Below, piece after piece: positions 1 through 10,686 of a stretch of 64,000 nt of DNA (positions are counted from its first letter, which is position 1; each line of letters begins with the position of its first letter). The stretch comes from Albidovulum aestuarii (GTDB lineage Bacteria; Pseudomonadota; Alphaproteobacteria; Rhodobacterales; Rhodobacteraceae). The DNA is taken from contig NZ_JASBQQ010000001.1 in the NCBI RefSeq assembly GCF_029961185.1, forward strand, positions 662,552 to 726,551. The letters are read 5' to 3'. The position numbers and the translations under genes were made by a program. A model generated the notes under the pieces. That model did no database searches. It was not told the origin of the DNA and saw nothing but the letters and a program-made list of their open reading frames with translations.

Positions 1-1486
1 CGGCCGGGTGGCCGGTCATGCGGTTCAGAAGCGTGTTGATGCCGAAACGCGGTTTTTCGGCTGTCCGCTGCACCGGCTGCGGCCCGCGTGCGGCGGGCTG
101 GGCCACCGGACGCTGCGCCTGTTGCTGGACAGGCGCGCGGTTGACGGCGGCCTGAAGCCGGGCAAGCGCCTCGGGTGACGGCGTGCCCGGCGCGCGGGGA
201 CGCGGCGCGACGAAGCTTTGCGGGTCATCTTCGACATGCAGGTTCTGCACATTCGCATTGCGCTCGGGCTGATAGGCGGGCGGCGGCAGGTCGCCCCCGG
301 CCGAGGTCGCATCAAAGAGCGTCCGCTCTTCCTCACGCGCGGCCACAGGCTCGCGGCGCGGCTCTTCCCGGCGCGGTTCCGGCTGGGCGGCAACCGGCTC
401 GGGCGCACGTTCGGCCCGGACCGGCTCCGGTGCGCGAACCGGCTCCGGCTCGGCCACGGCGGCAGGTTGCAGCGGCTCGGCCAGACGACGGCGCGGCGTC
501 GGGATTTCGGTCTGCGCGACATTCGCATCGATGCCAGTCGCCACGACCGACACCCGCATCGTGCCCTCCAGCGAGTCGTCGAGCGTGGAGCCGACGATGA
601 TGTTCGCGTCGGGGTCCACTTCCTCGCGAATACGGTTCGCCGCTTCGTCCAGCTCGAAGAGCGTGAGGTCGCTGCCACCGGTGATGTTGATCAGGACACC
701 CTTGGCGCCCTTCAGGCTGATCTCATCGAGAAGCGGGTTGGCAATGGCCTTCTCGGCCGCCTGCACCGCGCGATCCTCACCGGATGCCTCGCCCGTGCCC
801 ATCATCGCCTTGCCCATCTCGTCCATCACCGCGCGGACATCGGCGAAGTCGAGGTTGATCAGACCCGGACGGACCATGAGGTCGGTGACACCCTTCACAC
901 CCTGATAAAGGACGTCGTCGGCCATGGCGAAGGCCTCGGTGAAGGTGGTTTTCTCATTGGCCAGACGGAACAGGTTCTGGTTCGGGATGATGATCAGCGT
1001 ATCGACGACCTTTTGCAGGGCCTCGATCCCGTCATCGGCCTGGCGCATGCGCTTGCCGCCCTCGAACTGGAACGGCTTGGTGACGACGCCGACGGTCAGA
1101 ACGCCAAGCTCGCGCGCGGCCTGCGCGATGATCGGCGCTGCCCCGGTTCCGGTGCCCCCACCCATACCGGCCGTGATGAAACACATATGCGCACCGGCGA
1201 GGTGATCGACGATCTCTTCGATCGTCTCCTCGGCGGCAGCCGCGCCGACCGACGGACGGGCGCCCGCGCCCAGACCCTCGGTCACTTTCACACCCATCTG
1301 GATGCGCGATTTCGAATGGCTTTGCTGCAGCGCCTGGGCGTCGGTATTCGCCACAACGAATTCCACGCCTTCAAGCTGCTTCTCGATCATGTTGTTGACC
1401 GCGTTGCCGCCAGCCCCGCCCACGCCAAAAACAGTGATCCGTGGCTTAAGGTCTTCACGTTCACTCATCATCAGATTCAATGCCAT
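1..1486 (-). CDS. ftsZ: Cell division GTPase FtsZ (3' end outside window)
   Basis: FtsZ is the tubulin-like GTPase that forms the Z ring at midcell. The minus strand from the ATG at 1486 reads [20 protein letters not shown], then the nucleotide-binding start [14 protein letters not shown], and further on the tubulin signature GGGTGTG (near 1160-1180). About 495 codons are visible with no stop. The end of the globular domain is passed well before the edge, so a long P/A/E/R-rich linker, normal in Rhodobacteraceae, fills the left part. The conserved stretch [13 protein letters not shown] lies at about 20-60. The short acidic or hydrophobic C-terminal tip that binds FtsA is missing from the window. 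A second ATG pair a few codons in (MMSERED) is a possible alternative start. It lies downstream of ftsA after a 172-base gap, so it may have extra promoters. Confidence 0.97.
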   Translation of the reverse strand, partial: MALNLMMSEREDLKPRITVFGVGGAGGNAVNNMIEKQLEGVEFVVANTDAQALQQSHSKSRIQMGVKVTEGLGAGARPSVGAAAAEETIEEIVDHLAGAHMCFITAGMGGGTGTGAAPIIAQAARELGVLTVGVVTKPFQFEGGKRMRQADDGIEALQKVVDTLIIIPNQNLFRLANEKTTFTEAFAMADDVLYQGVKGVTDLMVRPGLINLDFADVRAVMDEMGKAMMGTGEASGEDRAVQAAEKAIANPLLDEISLKGAKGVLINITGGSDLTLFELDEAANRIREEVDPDANIIVGSTLDDSLEGTMRVSVVATGIDANVAQTEIPTPRRRLAEPLQPAAVAEPEPVRAPEPVRAERAPEPVAAQPEPRREEPRREPVAAREEERTLFDATSAGGDLPPPAYQPERNANVQNLHVEDDPQSFVAPRPRAPGTPSPEALARLQAAVNRAPVQQQAQRPVAQPAARGPQPVQRTAEKPRFGINTLLNRMTGHPA

Positions 1487-1658
1487 TGATTATCCGCCTG
1501 TTTGTCCCCGGCCTGAACCAGCCGCTTTTTTCCGCATTAGTGCGATTTTAGTCACAGAATCGCCGGAGGTCACGAAAAAAACGCAAAAACGCTACAAAAT
1601 CTGGGGGTTAAATATACGGCATTCAGCGGTATTTCGCCGACACATCAAGATAATGCGG

Positions 1659-2990
1659 TTACCAGTTGTCTTTAAACCATTTAACCGCGCGACGCAGCGA
1701 CCGGGCCGGGTAACGTTCGGCCGGAATCTCGAAATCCCACCACTCGTCTTGCGGGTGTGCGGCAAAGAGCGAAAGACCGACGGTTGACGCAAATGCGGCG
1801 CCAGTCGCCGCCTGCGGCAGGCCTTGAACGCGCAAGGGGCGACCGAGTCGCACGTTCTGTCCAAGGATTCGCGCGGCCAGCATATCGAGGCCGGGGATCT
1901 GGCTCGCGCCGCCCGTCAGGACGATCTGCTGGCTCGGCAACTGGTCGAACCCGGCCGCATCCAGAAGTGCCCTGACCTCCTCCAGAATCTCCTCGACACG
2001 GGGCCGCATGATGCCGATCAGTTCCGTTCGGCTCACCTGCCGCCGGTCCTTTTCCCAGTCGCCGCAATCCGCGCCGATCTCGATCATCTCGCGGTCATCC
2101 ATGCCGGTCGCATGAACCCCGCCATGGATCGTCTTGATCCGCTCGGCGGTGGCCAGCGGCACCTGAAGACCCTTGGAGATATCCGAGGTGACATGGTCAC
2201 CGCCCAGCCGCACAGAGTCGGCAAAGATCATGTGCTTCTTGATGAAAATCGACAGCCCGGTCGATCCGCCGCCCATGTCTATACAGGCGGCACCCAGTTC
2301 CTGCTCGTCCTCGACGAGGGACGACAGCCCGGACACATAGGCCGAGGACGCCAGCCCCGCGATCTCCAGATCGCAGCGCTTGATGCAGTAAAGCAGGTTC
2401 TCCACCGCCGTCGTGTCGATCGTCAGCAGATGCATGTCCGCCGACAGCCGGTTGCCGACATGGCCGCGCGGATCGCCAAGGCCCGACCGGTGGTCGATCG
2501 CGAAGTTCACCGGATGGGCATGCAGCACCTCGCGCCCCGCGCCGAAATCCGGAACGTCGCAGGCGGCCAATACCCGCGCCACATCCTGCTCGCTGACCTG
2601 ACCGTCATGCAATTCTATATCGCCCGCCAGCCCATAGCTGCGCGGGCTCGCGCCGGAAAAACAGGCAATGACGTGATCGACCCGCGTCTGCGCCATCTTC
2701 TGGGCGGCCTGCACGGCGGTGCGGATCGCGCGCTCGGTCTCGGCCATCGCATCGACCTCGCCGAACCGCACTCCGCGCGAGCGGGTCGTGGCGGCACCGA
2801 TCACGCGGAACTGCGACTGCCCGGCAAGCGAACCGAGTCCGTCCTCGCGCATCTCCTCAGGCCCGTCGAAATGCAGGACCAGACAGGCGATCTTCGACGT
2901 GCCCACGTCAAGGATCGCGACAACGCCCCGTTGCATCGCCGCACGGCGCATGTTCCGCATCGCGCGCTGGGACTGGTAAAGATCGGTCAT
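1659..2990 (-). CDS. ftsA: Cell division protein FtsA
   Basis: FtsA is the actin-like ATPase that ties FtsZ filaments to the membrane. The 443 residues begin [13 protein letters not shown], followed by the phosphate-1 loop IAILDVGTSKIAC-like segment (seen as VVAILDVGTSKIAC) and a second actin motif near CIDMGGGSTGLSIF. The protein ends in the amphipathic helix SLRRAVKWFKDNW, which is the expected membrane anchor. Its ATG overlaps the ftsQ stop in an ATGA junction, so translation is coupled. Length is normal for the family. Confidence 0.97.
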   Translation of the reverse strand: MTDLYQSQRAMRNMRRAAMQRGVVAILDVGTSKIACLVLHFDGPEEMREDGLGSLAGQSQFRVIGAATTRSRGVRFGEVDAMAETERAIRTAVQAAQKMAQTRVDHVIACFSGASPRSYGLAGDIELHDGQVSEQDVARVLAACDVPDFGAGREVLHAHPVNFAIDHRSGLGDPRGHVGNRLSADMHLLTIDTTAVENLLYCIKRCDLEIAGLASSAYVSGLSSLVEDEQELGAACIDMGGGSTGLSIFIKKHMIFADSVRLGGDHVTSDISKGLQVPLATAERIKTIHGGVHATGMDDREMIEIGADCGDWEKDRRQVSRTELIGIMRPRVEEILEEVRALLDAAGFDQLPSQQIVLTGGASQIPGLDMLAARILGQNVRLGRPLRVQGLPQAATGAAFASTVGLSLFAAHPQDEWWDFEIPAERYPARSLRRAVKWFKDNW

Positions 2991-3889
2991 TGCCCTGTCA
3001 CCCCGGTTTCAAGACTTGTCAGTTCGGCATTGGCATCGGCCGCGATCCTGATCGTCGGCCGGTTCTGATTGCGCAGATCCACAATGGTCAGATCGCGGCC
3101 CAGCATGTCCTCGGCCTGATCGAGCGCGATGACCCGCTGTACGGCCTCGATCGCCTTCGTCTCCGGCAAGAGGATGCGCTGATCGCGGTCCAGCACGATG
3201 TCCCAGCGCCGCTCACCGACGCGGACCAGCCCGCGGATACGGTCCCGGATCGGCTCAGCGGCATCTAAAAGCGCCAGCGCCTCGCCCACGCGCGCATCCG
3301 CCCCCTCGCCCGCGATCACCGGCAGATCAGGCCGCGCCGCGCGGTTCAGAAGCGTCGCCACCCGGTGGCCGGTCGCGTCCAGCATCTCCAGCCCGGCCTC
3401 GGTCCGCCACAGGATCGCCGGCTGACGTTCACGCACCGTGACCTGAAGAATGCCGCCCTTGCGGATATGCAGTTCGGCCGAGGCCACCGCATCGACCTGT
3501 TCGATCTCGGCGCGCAAGGCCTCAAGGTCCAGCCGGAAGGATGAGGCAGGCAGCGCCACCGGCAGCATCTTGCGGATCGCGGTCGCGACCGGGGCCGAGG
3601 CCCCATCGATCGCCATGAGCTTGACCATGAATTCCGGCCGCGTCTCGACACTTTCACGCAGATCGGCCAGCGATTTCGCGATGCCCGCGCGCCGCGCGTC
3701 GTCGGCGAGGTAGCCGCCGACCAGCGACACCGCCAGAACAAAGGGCAGGCCGACGCGCACTGCCAGCCGGAACATCGGCGTCAGCCACAGCCGGTCCATC
3801 CGGTAGGCGAGCCGCGACGGCGCCGGATCGCGGCGCACCGGCTCGGCCTGTTCGGCAAACCGCCGTTCCGCCCCGCCTAGCGACCGCAT
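2987..3889 (-). CDS. ftsQ: Cell division protein FtsQ
   Basis: FtsQ is a bitopic divisome scaffold that links early and late division proteins. From the ATG at 3889 ([11 protein letters not shown]) the protein has about 300 residues: a charged cytoplasmic tail, one membrane segment (about residues 40-60, [20 protein letters not shown]), a POTRA domain containing [16 protein letters not shown], and a beta domain. An upstream in-frame ATG at 3916 exists, but 3889 has a strong GGAGG seven bases ahead of it. With 3889 the gene overlaps the end of ddl by 13 bases. It overlaps ftsA downstream by ATGA. Confidence 0.95.
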   Translation of the reverse strand: MRSLGGAERRFAEQAEPVRRDPAPSRLAYRMDRLWLTPMFRLAVRVGLPFVLAVSLVGGYLADDARRAGIAKSLADLRESVETRPEFMVKLMAIDGASAPVATAIRKMLPVALPASSFRLDLEALRAEIEQVDAVASAELHIRKGGILQVTVRERQPAILWRTEAGLEMLDATGHRVATLLNRAARPDLPVIAGEGADARVGEALALLDAAEPIRDRIRGLVRVGERRWDIVLDRDQRILLPETKAIEAVQRVIALDQAEDMLGRDLTIVDLRNQNRPTIRIAADANAELTSLETGVTGQ

Positions 3890-4800
3890 GACGCGTCCTC
3901 CACGATCCAGGCGCAAAGCTCGGGGAACGACATGCCCACCGCCGCCGCCTGTTCCGGGCTGAGCGATGTGGGCGTCATCCCCGGTTGGGTATTGGTTTCC
4001 AGAATGAAGAGACCCTCCAGCCCCCGGCTGTCATCCCAGCGGAAATCCGACCGCGACAGGCCCCGGCAGCCAAGCGCCCGGTGGGCGCGCAAGGCATAGT
4101 CGCAGGCCGCCTTGGCAATCTCGGCGGGAATGACCGCGGGGCAGCTATGGGTCGACCCGCCCGGCGCGTATTTGGCATGGTAGTCGTACCAGCCCGAGGT
4201 ATGGATCTCGGTCACGCCCAGGGCCCGGTCGCCGAGAACGGAGACGGTCAACTCACGCCCCGGCACATATTCCTCGACCATCGCAATCTCGGGCATCTCC
4301 TCACCCAGGTGCGGCGGCGAATTGGCGTCCTTCGCGACGATATAGACCCCGACGGACGATCCTTCGGCATTCGGTTTCACCACATAGGGCGGCGCCATCA
4401 CGTGCCGCGCCATGACCGCGGCCTTGGGGGCCAGCAGGCTCTCCACCACCGGCAGCCCGACGCCGCGATAGATGTCCTTGGCCCGCGTCTTGTCCATCGA
4501 CAGGGCCGAGGCCAGCACGCCCGAATGGGTATAGGGAATGGCCAGCCATTCCAGCATGCCCTGCACGCAGCCATCCTCGCCCCAGCGGCCATGGAGTGCG
4601 TTGAAACAGACATCGGGTCTGATCTCGGCCAGACGTGCGGCAATATCGCGGCCCGCATCGACCTCGATCACCGTGAATCCTGCCTCCCGGAGCGCTGCGG
4701 CGCATTCACGCCCGCTCGACAGCGACACCTCCCGCTCTGCGGAAAGGCCGCCCATCAGTACCGCCACTCTGGAGGCTTGTCTGCTCGACTTGCCTGCCAA
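3877..4800 (-). CDS. ddl: D-alanine--D-alanine ligase
   Basis: This ATP-grasp enzyme joins two D-alanines to make the dipeptide that MurF adds to the peptidoglycan precursor. The 307 residues show the family pattern: N-terminal [17 protein letters not shown], the [15 protein letters not shown] loop, the ATP-binding segment EGSSVGVY, and the C-terminal [18 protein letters not shown] magnesium and substrate site. It sits between murB and ftsQ, the usual place in alphaproteobacterial dcw clusters, and is named ddl (ddlB type). Length is normal. Confidence 0.97.
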   Translation of the reverse strand: MAGKSSRQASRVAVLMGGLSAEREVSLSSGRECAAALREAGFTVIEVDAGRDIAARLAEIRPDVCFNALHGRWGEDGCVQGMLEWLAIPYTHSGVLASALSMDKTRAKDIYRGVGLPVVESLLAPKAAVMARHVMAPPYVVKPNAEGSSVGVYIVAKDANSPPHLGEEMPEIAMVEEYVPGRELTVSVLGDRALGVTEIHTSGWYDYHAKYAPGGSTHSCPAVIPAEIAKAACDYALRAHRALGCRGLSRSDFRWDDSRGLEGLFILETNTQPGMTPTSLSPEQAAAVGMSFPELCAWIVEDASCGR

Positions 4801-4836
4801 TTTTGCCTCGAACGGGGCCTTTTCCGGCCCCTTGTC

Positions 4837-5784
4837 TTATGGTTTCTGCGCGACTGCCTCAGGCGATGTTACGCCCACGCGCATGATTTCCCACTCTAAT
4901 GTCAAACCGCTGTTTTTGAAAACCCTTTTTCTGACCTCTTCGCCCAATCCTTCAAGGTCTGCAGCCGTCGCGCCGCCGGTGTTGATCAGGAAGTTCGGAT
5001 GCTTCTCGCTCATCTGCGCGCCGCCCTGCCGCGCGCCGCGCATCCCGGCCTCGTCGATCAGCTTCCAGGCCTTCAGGTCATGCACATCATCCGCCTTGCC
5101 GGTCGACGAAAACCCCGCCGGATTGCGGAAGGAGGAGCCTGCCGAGCGGTCTTTGACCGGCTGGGTCGCGTCGCGCTTGGCCAATTGCTCCTCCATCCGC
5201 GCGGCCAGTTCCGCCGGATCGGCCAAGGGCCCCTCGAACACCGCCTCGGTGACGATGGCCCCCTCGGGCAAGGACGACGAACGATAGGCAAAGCCCATCT
5301 CATCCTTCGTGACCGTCCGCACGGTCCCGTCGCGCGCCACCACCGTCGCCTGAACGAAGTGATCGGCGGTGTAGGACCCATAACAGCCCGCATTCATCCG
5401 CACCGCGCCGCCGATGGCGCCGGGAATGGTGCGCAGGAAGGTCAGGTCCACCCCCGCCTCGGCCGCCTTCCGCGCGACATGGGCATCCAAGGCCGCCGCC
5501 CCGGCCGTCACCCGGTTGCCTACGACGCTGATCCCGTTGAACCCGCGCCCAAGCCGGATCACCACGCCCCTTATGCCGCCATCACGCACGATCAGGTTCG
5601 ACCCGACCCCCATCGGAAAGACCGGCACGTCTTCCGGCAGGGCCGCAAGGAAGGTGCAGAGATCGTCGAGATCGGCAGGCTGAAACAACCACTCCGCCGG
5701 CCCGCCAACGCGCAGCCAGGTCAGATCGGCCAAAGGCCTGTCAGGGGTCAAAGCCCCCCGGGGAGAGGGAAGGGTCAAACTCAT
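4837..5784 (-). CDS. murB: UDP-N-acetylenolpyruvoylglucosamine reductase MurB
   Basis: MurB is the FAD enzyme that reduces enolpyruvyl-UDP-GlcNAc to UDP-MurNAc with NADPH. Visible marks are [13 protein letters not shown], the FAD-binding [23 protein letters not shown], the catalytic serine region SAGSSFRNP, and the end motif [19 protein letters not shown]. The start is placed at the ATG at 5784 ([10 protein letters not shown]), giving 315 residues, the family norm. The open frame continues 48 codons upstream into the low-complexity repeat block at 5785-6148, which is not conserved MurB sequence. No clear Shine-Dalgarno is seen ahead of 5784. Confidence 0.95.
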   Translation of the reverse strand: MSLTLPSPRGALTPDRPLADLTWLRVGGPAEWLFQPADLDDLCTFLAALPEDVPVFPMGVGSNLIVRDGGIRGVVIRLGRGFNGISVVGNRVTAGAAALDAHVARKAAEAGVDLTFLRTIPGAIGGAVRMNAGCYGSYTADHFVQATVVARDGTVRTVTKDEMGFAYRSSSLPEGAIVTEAVFEGPLADPAELAARMEEQLAKRDATQPVKDRSAGSSFRNPAGFSSTGKADDVHDLKAWKLIDEAGMRGARQGGAQMSEKHPNFLINTGGATAADLEGLGEEVRKRVFKNSGLTLEWEIMRVGVTSPEAVAQKP

Positions 5785-6148
5785 GAGGTGACGGTTAATC
5801 CGGCAGGACGACAGGGGCAAGCCTCTCCCGAGGAACGCCCCACAAGAAACCGCACCACCAGATCGCGAACACCTTTCCCCAAAGCGCCTCCCCTCCCCCT
5901 CGTGGGGAGGGGATGGGGGTGGGGGCAAACCAGACCCGACACGAGATCAAGCCGGGCAGCGCCCGACCGCGGGCGGGCGCTGCTACGCCAGAGTTGGGCA
6001 CTTTATGGCGCCGCCACCTCCAACGCCCGTTCCCCTCGAAACGGTTCAGGAGCGCCCGCCCAGGGGGCGGTCGGGCGCTGCCCGGCGGCGCGCAAGCGCG
6101 CCTTGATTCCGGGCGGGTTGAAACGGAAACTCCGATTGCATTGGAAGC
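5785..6148. repeat. Hairpin-rich intergenic repeat block between murB and an inserted gene
   Basis: This 364-base gene-free stretch is packed with inverted repeats. One is CCCCTCCCC/GGGGAGGGG (5890-5898 and 5904-5912, 5-base loop). A second is GCAGCGCCCG/CGGGCGCTGC (5956-5965 and 5974-5983). A third is GGCGCGC/GCGCGCC (6087-6093 and 6096-6102). In addition the 20 bases at 5951-5970 recur as a perfect inverted copy at 6067-6086. This looks like a pair of mobile palindromic repeats of the kind scattered in high-GC genomes; that reading is inference. It lies exactly at the 3' end of the inserted unknown gene. Confidence 0.75.
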
Positions 6149-7786
6149 TCAGCCCAAGCCGCCGCCGTTCCCAAACCAATTACCGGACATGATTTCAGAA
6201 GCGACCCAGTGGCCGAAATCCCAAATCTCGCTGGCGTTTTCCTGCGCCACATCGACAATCTTGTCGCCCGCAACGGCAATATCGGCGACGTCCTTGATCT
6301 TCTTGGCAACGCCACCCTCTTTCGCCGACTTACGCCCCTCTTCGAAACGGATCGCGGCATCGGCCCCGCGCGGCAACACAGCCGCAAGAAAGTACCACGC
6401 GCTTTGCAATTCTTCCTTGGGTCGGCTGGGGTCCTTAATCGTCTTCAACGCCCACGCGGTCGCAACGCGCAGATATCCGCTGCTCCGATCATGCAGGCCC
6501 TGACCAAGCGTCAGCGCCTGACGCAACTCTGCTTCGGTGAACAGTTTCACCTGAACCATGGTCCGCCTCCGGATCATTTCCAGAAGCTCCGGGCAGGTTC
6601 CGCAAAGATCGGTTTGCTGCCGTGTCCAAGCACCGATCAGGCGTTGCAGCACCGGTTCAGACTGAACGCCTTCCCGCCGGGCAGATGCGACGACCTCCTG
6701 AATGGCATCGCCGATTGCATCGTGCAGCTTTAAAGGAGAATCTGCGTATCTCTTCAGGTCACGCCGCAACTCCTTGACGGCTGGGTTCACCGTTTCGCGC
6801 AGGGCAAAACCGGGCTGGTTCCCGGTCATCATACCCGCTGTGCGCCGGGTAAAATCGCGCATGGAGGCTGCGACCGCGTCGATGATGTCCGAAAGATCGA
6901 ATTCTCGAAGTTCATCTGCGACCAGGCTCGCCGACCCAGCATCAACGTCGATTCTTAGAGCGAATGGGTTTTCCCGAATTGCCTCAGCGAGTGCTATTTG
7001 AGGATGTGTTAGAAGTGGCCGGTCAATGCCAGCAATTGCCTCCGCAATCGCATCCGGCCCCTGCTGCCATACTACATCGCGTATACAAACTACGTCTCTT
7101 TGAAACAAATAGTTGACTGGCTTACCTGCACTAACGCCGTCCCACCATCGCCCCCAAAAACCCCAGGTATCAGGTTTAAGCTCCCATAGCCTGCGCATCG
7201 CACGTTCGGATTCGACAAACCAGCTGGGCATTCGCTCAATAGTCCACAAACGTTGGAGGTAGAGCGAGGCTCCTGTGGCCATTGAGTCTGCATCGGCTCG
7301 AAGCTGTGCCATAGCCCCGGGGCCAGCTAGAGATATTTCTGAAGCCATACGTATTACTTTTGCGGCGTCATGGCGCGCAGATCGGGCGAGTTCAGACGCT
7401 GTCGCGTTGGAGATTTGAAAAGAAGCCGCGGCGTCTGCTGCGTCCGCTGCAACTCGCGCCACATCAACCACTCTTGCAGCGCTCATGCGGTTGGCGGTTT
7501 CTGCAATCTGATAAAGAGCCTTTTCCGCCCTAGGGTCTGGAGGTTCAACATACGCATAGCTTGGTGCCTGTTCGTGCACCATGACCATTCCCCATAGACC
7601 AAGCCGAAGCGCTGGCAACATCGAAGCATTATTTGCGTTCACCCAAGGCTCAGACATTGCAGCGCCAAGTAGCGGCATCAACCGCAGCACTGCTCGAAGC
7701 GCGATGATGGCCGCCTCTTCAGGATGGCGTGTTTCCAGCCACTCAATAAGAGCTTCAACATCTCGGATTTCGTTGGGTTGCGTCAT
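6149..7786 (-). CDS. Uncharacterised 545-residue protein inserted in the dcw cluster
   Basis: I do not recognise a named family. The start chosen is the ATG at 7786 (MTQPNEIRDVEAL) with a weak GAGAG ahead; an upstream ATG at 7846 has no ribosome site. The protein is soluble and looks mainly helical: an N-terminal region rich in alanine and arginine helices (about residues 90-160), a tryptophan-rich centre (about residue 209, TWGFWGRWWDG followed by GKP), the segment VWQQGPDAIAEAIAGID, a CGTC pair near residue 395, and a glycine-rich tail GNWFGNGGGLG. From memory, the W-rich plus WxxGP pattern recurs in uncharacterised alphaproteobacterial accessory proteins; I cannot verify this here. Base composition is visibly more AT-rich than the flanking mur genes, and the gene splits murB from DUF2484/murC. 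A transferred gene is likely. Confidence 0.8.
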   Translation of the reverse strand: MTQPNEIRDVEALIEWLETRHPEEAAIIALRAVLRLMPLLGAAMSEPWVNANNASMLPALRLGLWGMVMVHEQAPSYAYVEPPDPRAEKALYQIAETANRMSAARVVDVARVAADAADAAASFQISNATASELARSARHDAAKVIRMASEISLAGPGAMAQLRADADSMATGASLYLQRLWTIERMPSWFVESERAMRRLWELKPDTWGFWGRWWDGVSAGKPVNYLFQRDVVCIRDVVWQQGPDAIAEAIAGIDRPLLTHPQIALAEAIRENPFALRIDVDAGSASLVADELREFDLSDIIDAVAASMRDFTRRTAGMMTGNQPGFALRETVNPAVKELRRDLKRYADSPLKLHDAIGDAIQEVVASARREGVQSEPVLQRLIGAWTRQQTDLCGTCPELLEMIRRRTMVQVKLFTEAELRQALTLGQGLHDRSSGYLRVATAWALKTIKDPSRPKEELQSAWYFLAAVLPRGADAAIRFEEGRKSAKEGGVAKKIKDVADIAVAGDKIVDVAQENASEIWDFGHWVASEIMSGNWFGNGGGLG

Positions 7787-7885
7787 GCTCTCAAGCTGAC
7801 CGAAACAGCCCTCCCCTTCAAGCACCCGTGTCGGGACGGAAGCCATACGCTTGCCATACGTTTTGCAGACGCTTTGCCGACGGGC

Positions 7886-8134
7886 TCAGCGGGCCCGTTT
7901 CCGCCGCAGCCAGCGCCAGAGATAGATGAGCGGCCAGCGCAGGATCGAGGCGCCTGCGGCCAGCACGATCAGCCCCACCCATGGGCCGTTCTGATAGGTC
8001 ACATAGCCAAGGATCGGGATGCCCACCGCGATCAGCACATAGGCCGCGCGCCAGTGGCGGTCGCGCGACGGCAGCATGGCGATCAGGGTCGCGGTGATGG
8101 CCCAGAGACAGGCGAGGAGGATCGAGATATTCAT
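7886..8134 (-). CDS. Small membrane protein, DUF2484 family
   Basis: This 82-residue protein has about three hydrophobic segments (ISILLACLWAITATLIAML, AAYVLIAVGIPILGYVTY and WVGLIVLAAGASILRW) and ends in the basic tail RWLRRKRAR. It matches what I know as DUF2484, a short membrane protein found beside murC and murB in Rhodobacteraceae. Its function is unknown; the position suggests a role in envelope synthesis or the divisome. It lies 48 bases downstream of murC on the same strand. Confidence 0.8.
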   Translation of the reverse strand: MNISILLACLWAITATLIAMLPSRDRHWRAAYVLIAVGIPILGYVTYQNGPWVGLIVLAAGASILRWPLIYLWRWLRRKRAR

Positions 8135-8182
8135 CCCGTCTGCCCCCCCTGCCCGCCATATTTCTCTTGTACTGCCAATGGC

Positions 8183-9592
8183 TTACCCTCCGAACCGGGC
8201 AGGCAGCGCATTGGCCCAGGCCGAGATTGTCCCCGCCCCCAGACAGACAACCATATCCCCCGGCCGCGCCTGTTCGCGGACCAGCCGTTCCAGATCATCT
8301 TCGCTCAGCAGCGCGCGGGCATGGCGATGGCCATGGGCGATGAGGCCAGCCACCAGATCGTCGCGGCTCGCCCCCGGGATCGGCTCCTCACCGGCGGCAT
8401 AGACCTCGGCGATGGCGACCACGTCGGCCTCGTTGAAGCAGGTGCAGAAGTCCTCGAAAAGACTGGATAATCTGGTGTAGCGGTGGGGCTGATGAACGGC
8501 GATGACCCGGCCCTTCGTGGCCTGTCTCGCGGCCTTCAGAACGGCCGCGATCTCCACCGGGTGGTGGCCGTAATCGTCGATGATCGTGACCCCGCCCAAG
8601 ACTTCGCCCACCTTGGTGAAGCGCCGGTTGACGCCGCCGAAATTGGCCAAAGCCTCGCGGATCTCATCCTTCTTCATGCCCAGATGACGGGCGACGGCGA
8701 CGGCGGCCAAGGCATTGGAAACGTTGTGATCCCCGGGCATCGGCAGGGTGCAGCCCTCAATGACGGAACCCTCATCCTCTCCGCGCAGGGCAATATCGAA
8801 ATGAGCAACACCGTTTTCATAACGAAGGTTCACCGCCCGCACATCTGCCTGCGCGTTGAAGCCAAACGTGATGACCCGCCGGTCTGTGACACGGCCCACC
8901 AGCGTCTGAACCTCTGGATGATCGGTGCAGCAGACGGCGGCACCGTAGAACGGGATGTTGGAGACAAAGTCGTAAAACCCCTGCCGGAGCTTATCGAAAT
9001 CGCCCCAATGCTCCATATGTTCCGGGTCGATATTGGTCACGATGGCGATGGTCGCGGGCAGGCGGTTGAAGCTGCCATCGCTCTCATCCGCCTCGACCAC
9101 CATCCACTCCCCTGCCCCGGCGCGGGCGTTGGAGCCATAGGCATGGATGATGCCGCCATTGATCACGGTCGGGTCAAAACCGCCCTTGTCGAGCAGGGTC
9201 GCTACCATGGTCGTCGTGGTCGTCTTGCCATGCGTCCCGCCGATGGCGACGTTCGAGCGCATGCGCATCAGTTCGGCCAGCATCTCGGCCCGGCGCACCA
9301 CGGGCAGGCCGCGCTTGCGGGCCTCTTCAAGCTCGGGATTGCCCTTCTTGATCGCCGAAGAGATCACGACAACCGCCGCTTCACCGATATTTTCGGCATT
9401 CTGACCTTCGAAGAAGGTCGCGCCCAGCTTGACCAGCCGTTCGGTGATCTTCGAGGCCTTCGCATCCGATCCCTGCACCCGATAGCCCAAAGTCATCAGC
9501 ACCTCGGCGATGCCCGACATGCCGATGCCGCCGATACCGACGAAATGGATGGGGCCCAGCTCTCCGGGCAGTTTGGTGGCGGCGGCGTTCAT
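8183..9592 (-). CDS. murC: UDP-N-acetylmuramate--L-alanine ligase MurC
   Basis: MurC adds L-alanine to UDP-MurNAc, the first amino acid of the stem peptide. The 469 residues show the N-terminal Rossmann-like motif [17 protein letters not shown], the ATP loop [14 protein letters not shown], the ligase motif [22 protein letters not shown] region, and [10 protein letters not shown]. Length is normal. The murC start overlaps the murG stop by ATGA. Confidence 0.97.
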   Translation of the reverse strand: MNAAATKLPGELGPIHFVGIGGIGMSGIAEVLMTLGYRVQGSDAKASKITERLVKLGATFFEGQNAENIGEAAVVVISSAIKKGNPELEEARKRGLPVVRRAEMLAELMRMRSNVAIGGTHGKTTTTTMVATLLDKGGFDPTVINGGIIHAYGSNARAGAGEWMVVEADESDGSFNRLPATIAIVTNIDPEHMEHWGDFDKLRQGFYDFVSNIPFYGAAVCCTDHPEVQTLVGRVTDRRVITFGFNAQADVRAVNLRYENGVAHFDIALRGEDEGSVIEGCTLPMPGDHNVSNALAAVAVARHLGMKKDEIREALANFGGVNRRFTKVGEVLGGVTIIDDYGHHPVEIAAVLKAARQATKGRVIAVHQPHRYTRLSSLFEDFCTCFNEADVVAIAEVYAAGEEPIPGASRDDLVAGLIAHGHRHARALLSEDDLERLVREQARPGDMVVCLGAGTISAWANALPARFGG

Positions 9593-10686
9593 GTCGTCTC
9601 TTTCACGGGCAGGGCCTCGACCATCTGGACCAGACGGTCGGTGGCGTCGGGGATGCCATAGGCAAGGGCCGCCTTGGCCATGCGGGTCGCGGCGGCGGGG
9701 TTTTCCAGAACCGTGGCGACATGGCCCGCGAGCGTGGCGGCGTCAAGCCGGGATTCGGGGATCAGTATCGCGGCCTCGGCTTCCACCAGCCCATGAGCGT
9801 TCGCGGTCTGGTGGTCGCCGGCAGCCGCAGCGAAGGGGACGAGGATCGACGGGCGGCCGATGATCGAGATATCCGCGACCGAGGAAGCACCCGCGCGGGA
9901 AATGATCAGCTGCGCCTCAGAAAAACGGCGCGGCACGTCGTCGAAGAAGGGGCGCACGTCGGCGCGGATGCCCGCCCCGGCATAGGCGGCGACGACGCGG
10001 TCGACATCCTCGGGCCGGGCCTGATGGGCGACACGGATGTTGTCCCGAAGTGCTTCCGGCAGGGCTGCCATCGCCTCTGGCACTCGGTCTGAAAGGATAC
10101 GTGCGCCCTGCGACCCGCCGATCACGACGACGCTCATCGGGTAATCACCGGGTGGGATATACGGCGCACCGGCGCGGTCGAGCACGGCCTTGCGGACGGG
10201 ATTGCCGGTGTGATGACCCTCGACCCCTTGGGGCAGGGTCGTCGGCCATGTGCCGCAGGCCACCCAGCGGACGCGCTTGGCGAAAAGCTGGTTCACGCGG
10301 CCAAGGATGCCGTTCTGTTCGTGGATCATTCGCGGGATGCGCAAGGCGACGGCCGCGGCAAGGGCCGGGATCGTCGGATAACCGCCGAACCCGATCACCG
10401 CGTCAGGCTTGTCGCGCATCATGCCGAGGATGGCGCCAGCCACGCCGCCCGCGATCCGGAACGGCACGGCAAGTTTCGCGGCAACACCGCCGCGCGCGAA
10501 GGTCGCTGCGGTCACTGTCTCGACCGTTACCTCTTTCGGATAGCCGCCCGCATAACGCGCACCACGTTCGTCTGTGGACAGCTTCACCCGCCAGCCACGG
10601 CTCAGCATCGCCTCTGCCAAGGCCTGCGCAGGAAACATGTGCCCGCCGGTTCCCCCGGCTGCAATGAGAAGCAGAGGCGCCGCCAT
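9589..10686 (-). CDS. murG: Lipid II synthase MurG (UDP-GlcNAc transferase)
   Basis: MurG transfers GlcNAc from UDP-GlcNAc to lipid I on the inner face of the membrane, giving lipid II. It is a GT-B fold enzyme of the normal length (365 residues) with the N-terminal glycine loop [17 protein letters not shown], the [11 protein letters not shown] acceptor site, and the C-terminal donor site around [20 protein letters not shown]. It shares one base with the ftsW stop (TGATG) and overlaps murC by four bases. Confidence 0.97.
   Translation of the reverse strand: MAAPLLLIAAGGTGGHMFPAQALAEAMLSRGWRVKLSTDERGARYAGGYPKEVTVETVTAATFARGGVAAKLAVPFRIAGGVAGAILGMMRDKPDAVIGFGGYPTIPALAAAVALRIPRMIHEQNGILGRVNQLFAKRVRWVACGTWPTTLPQGVEGHHTGNPVRKAVLDRAGAPYIPPGDYPMSVVVIGGSQGARILSDRVPEAMAALPEALRDNIRVAHQARPEDVDRVVAAYAGAGIRADVRPFFDDVPRRFSEAQLIISRAGASSVADISIIGRPSILVPFAAAAGDHQTANAHGLVEAEAAILIPESRLDAATLAGHVATVLENPAAATRMAKAALAYGIPDATDRLVQMVEALPVKETT

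Noticed and set aside
218-1489. A 423-codon plus-strand frame at the left edge
   Set aside because: It is the mirror of ftsZ, which is clear on the minus strand by GGGTGTG and the N-terminal motif.
5785-5928. Longer N-terminus of MurB
   Set aside because: The extension translates a palindromic repeat block and is not part of the MurB fold.
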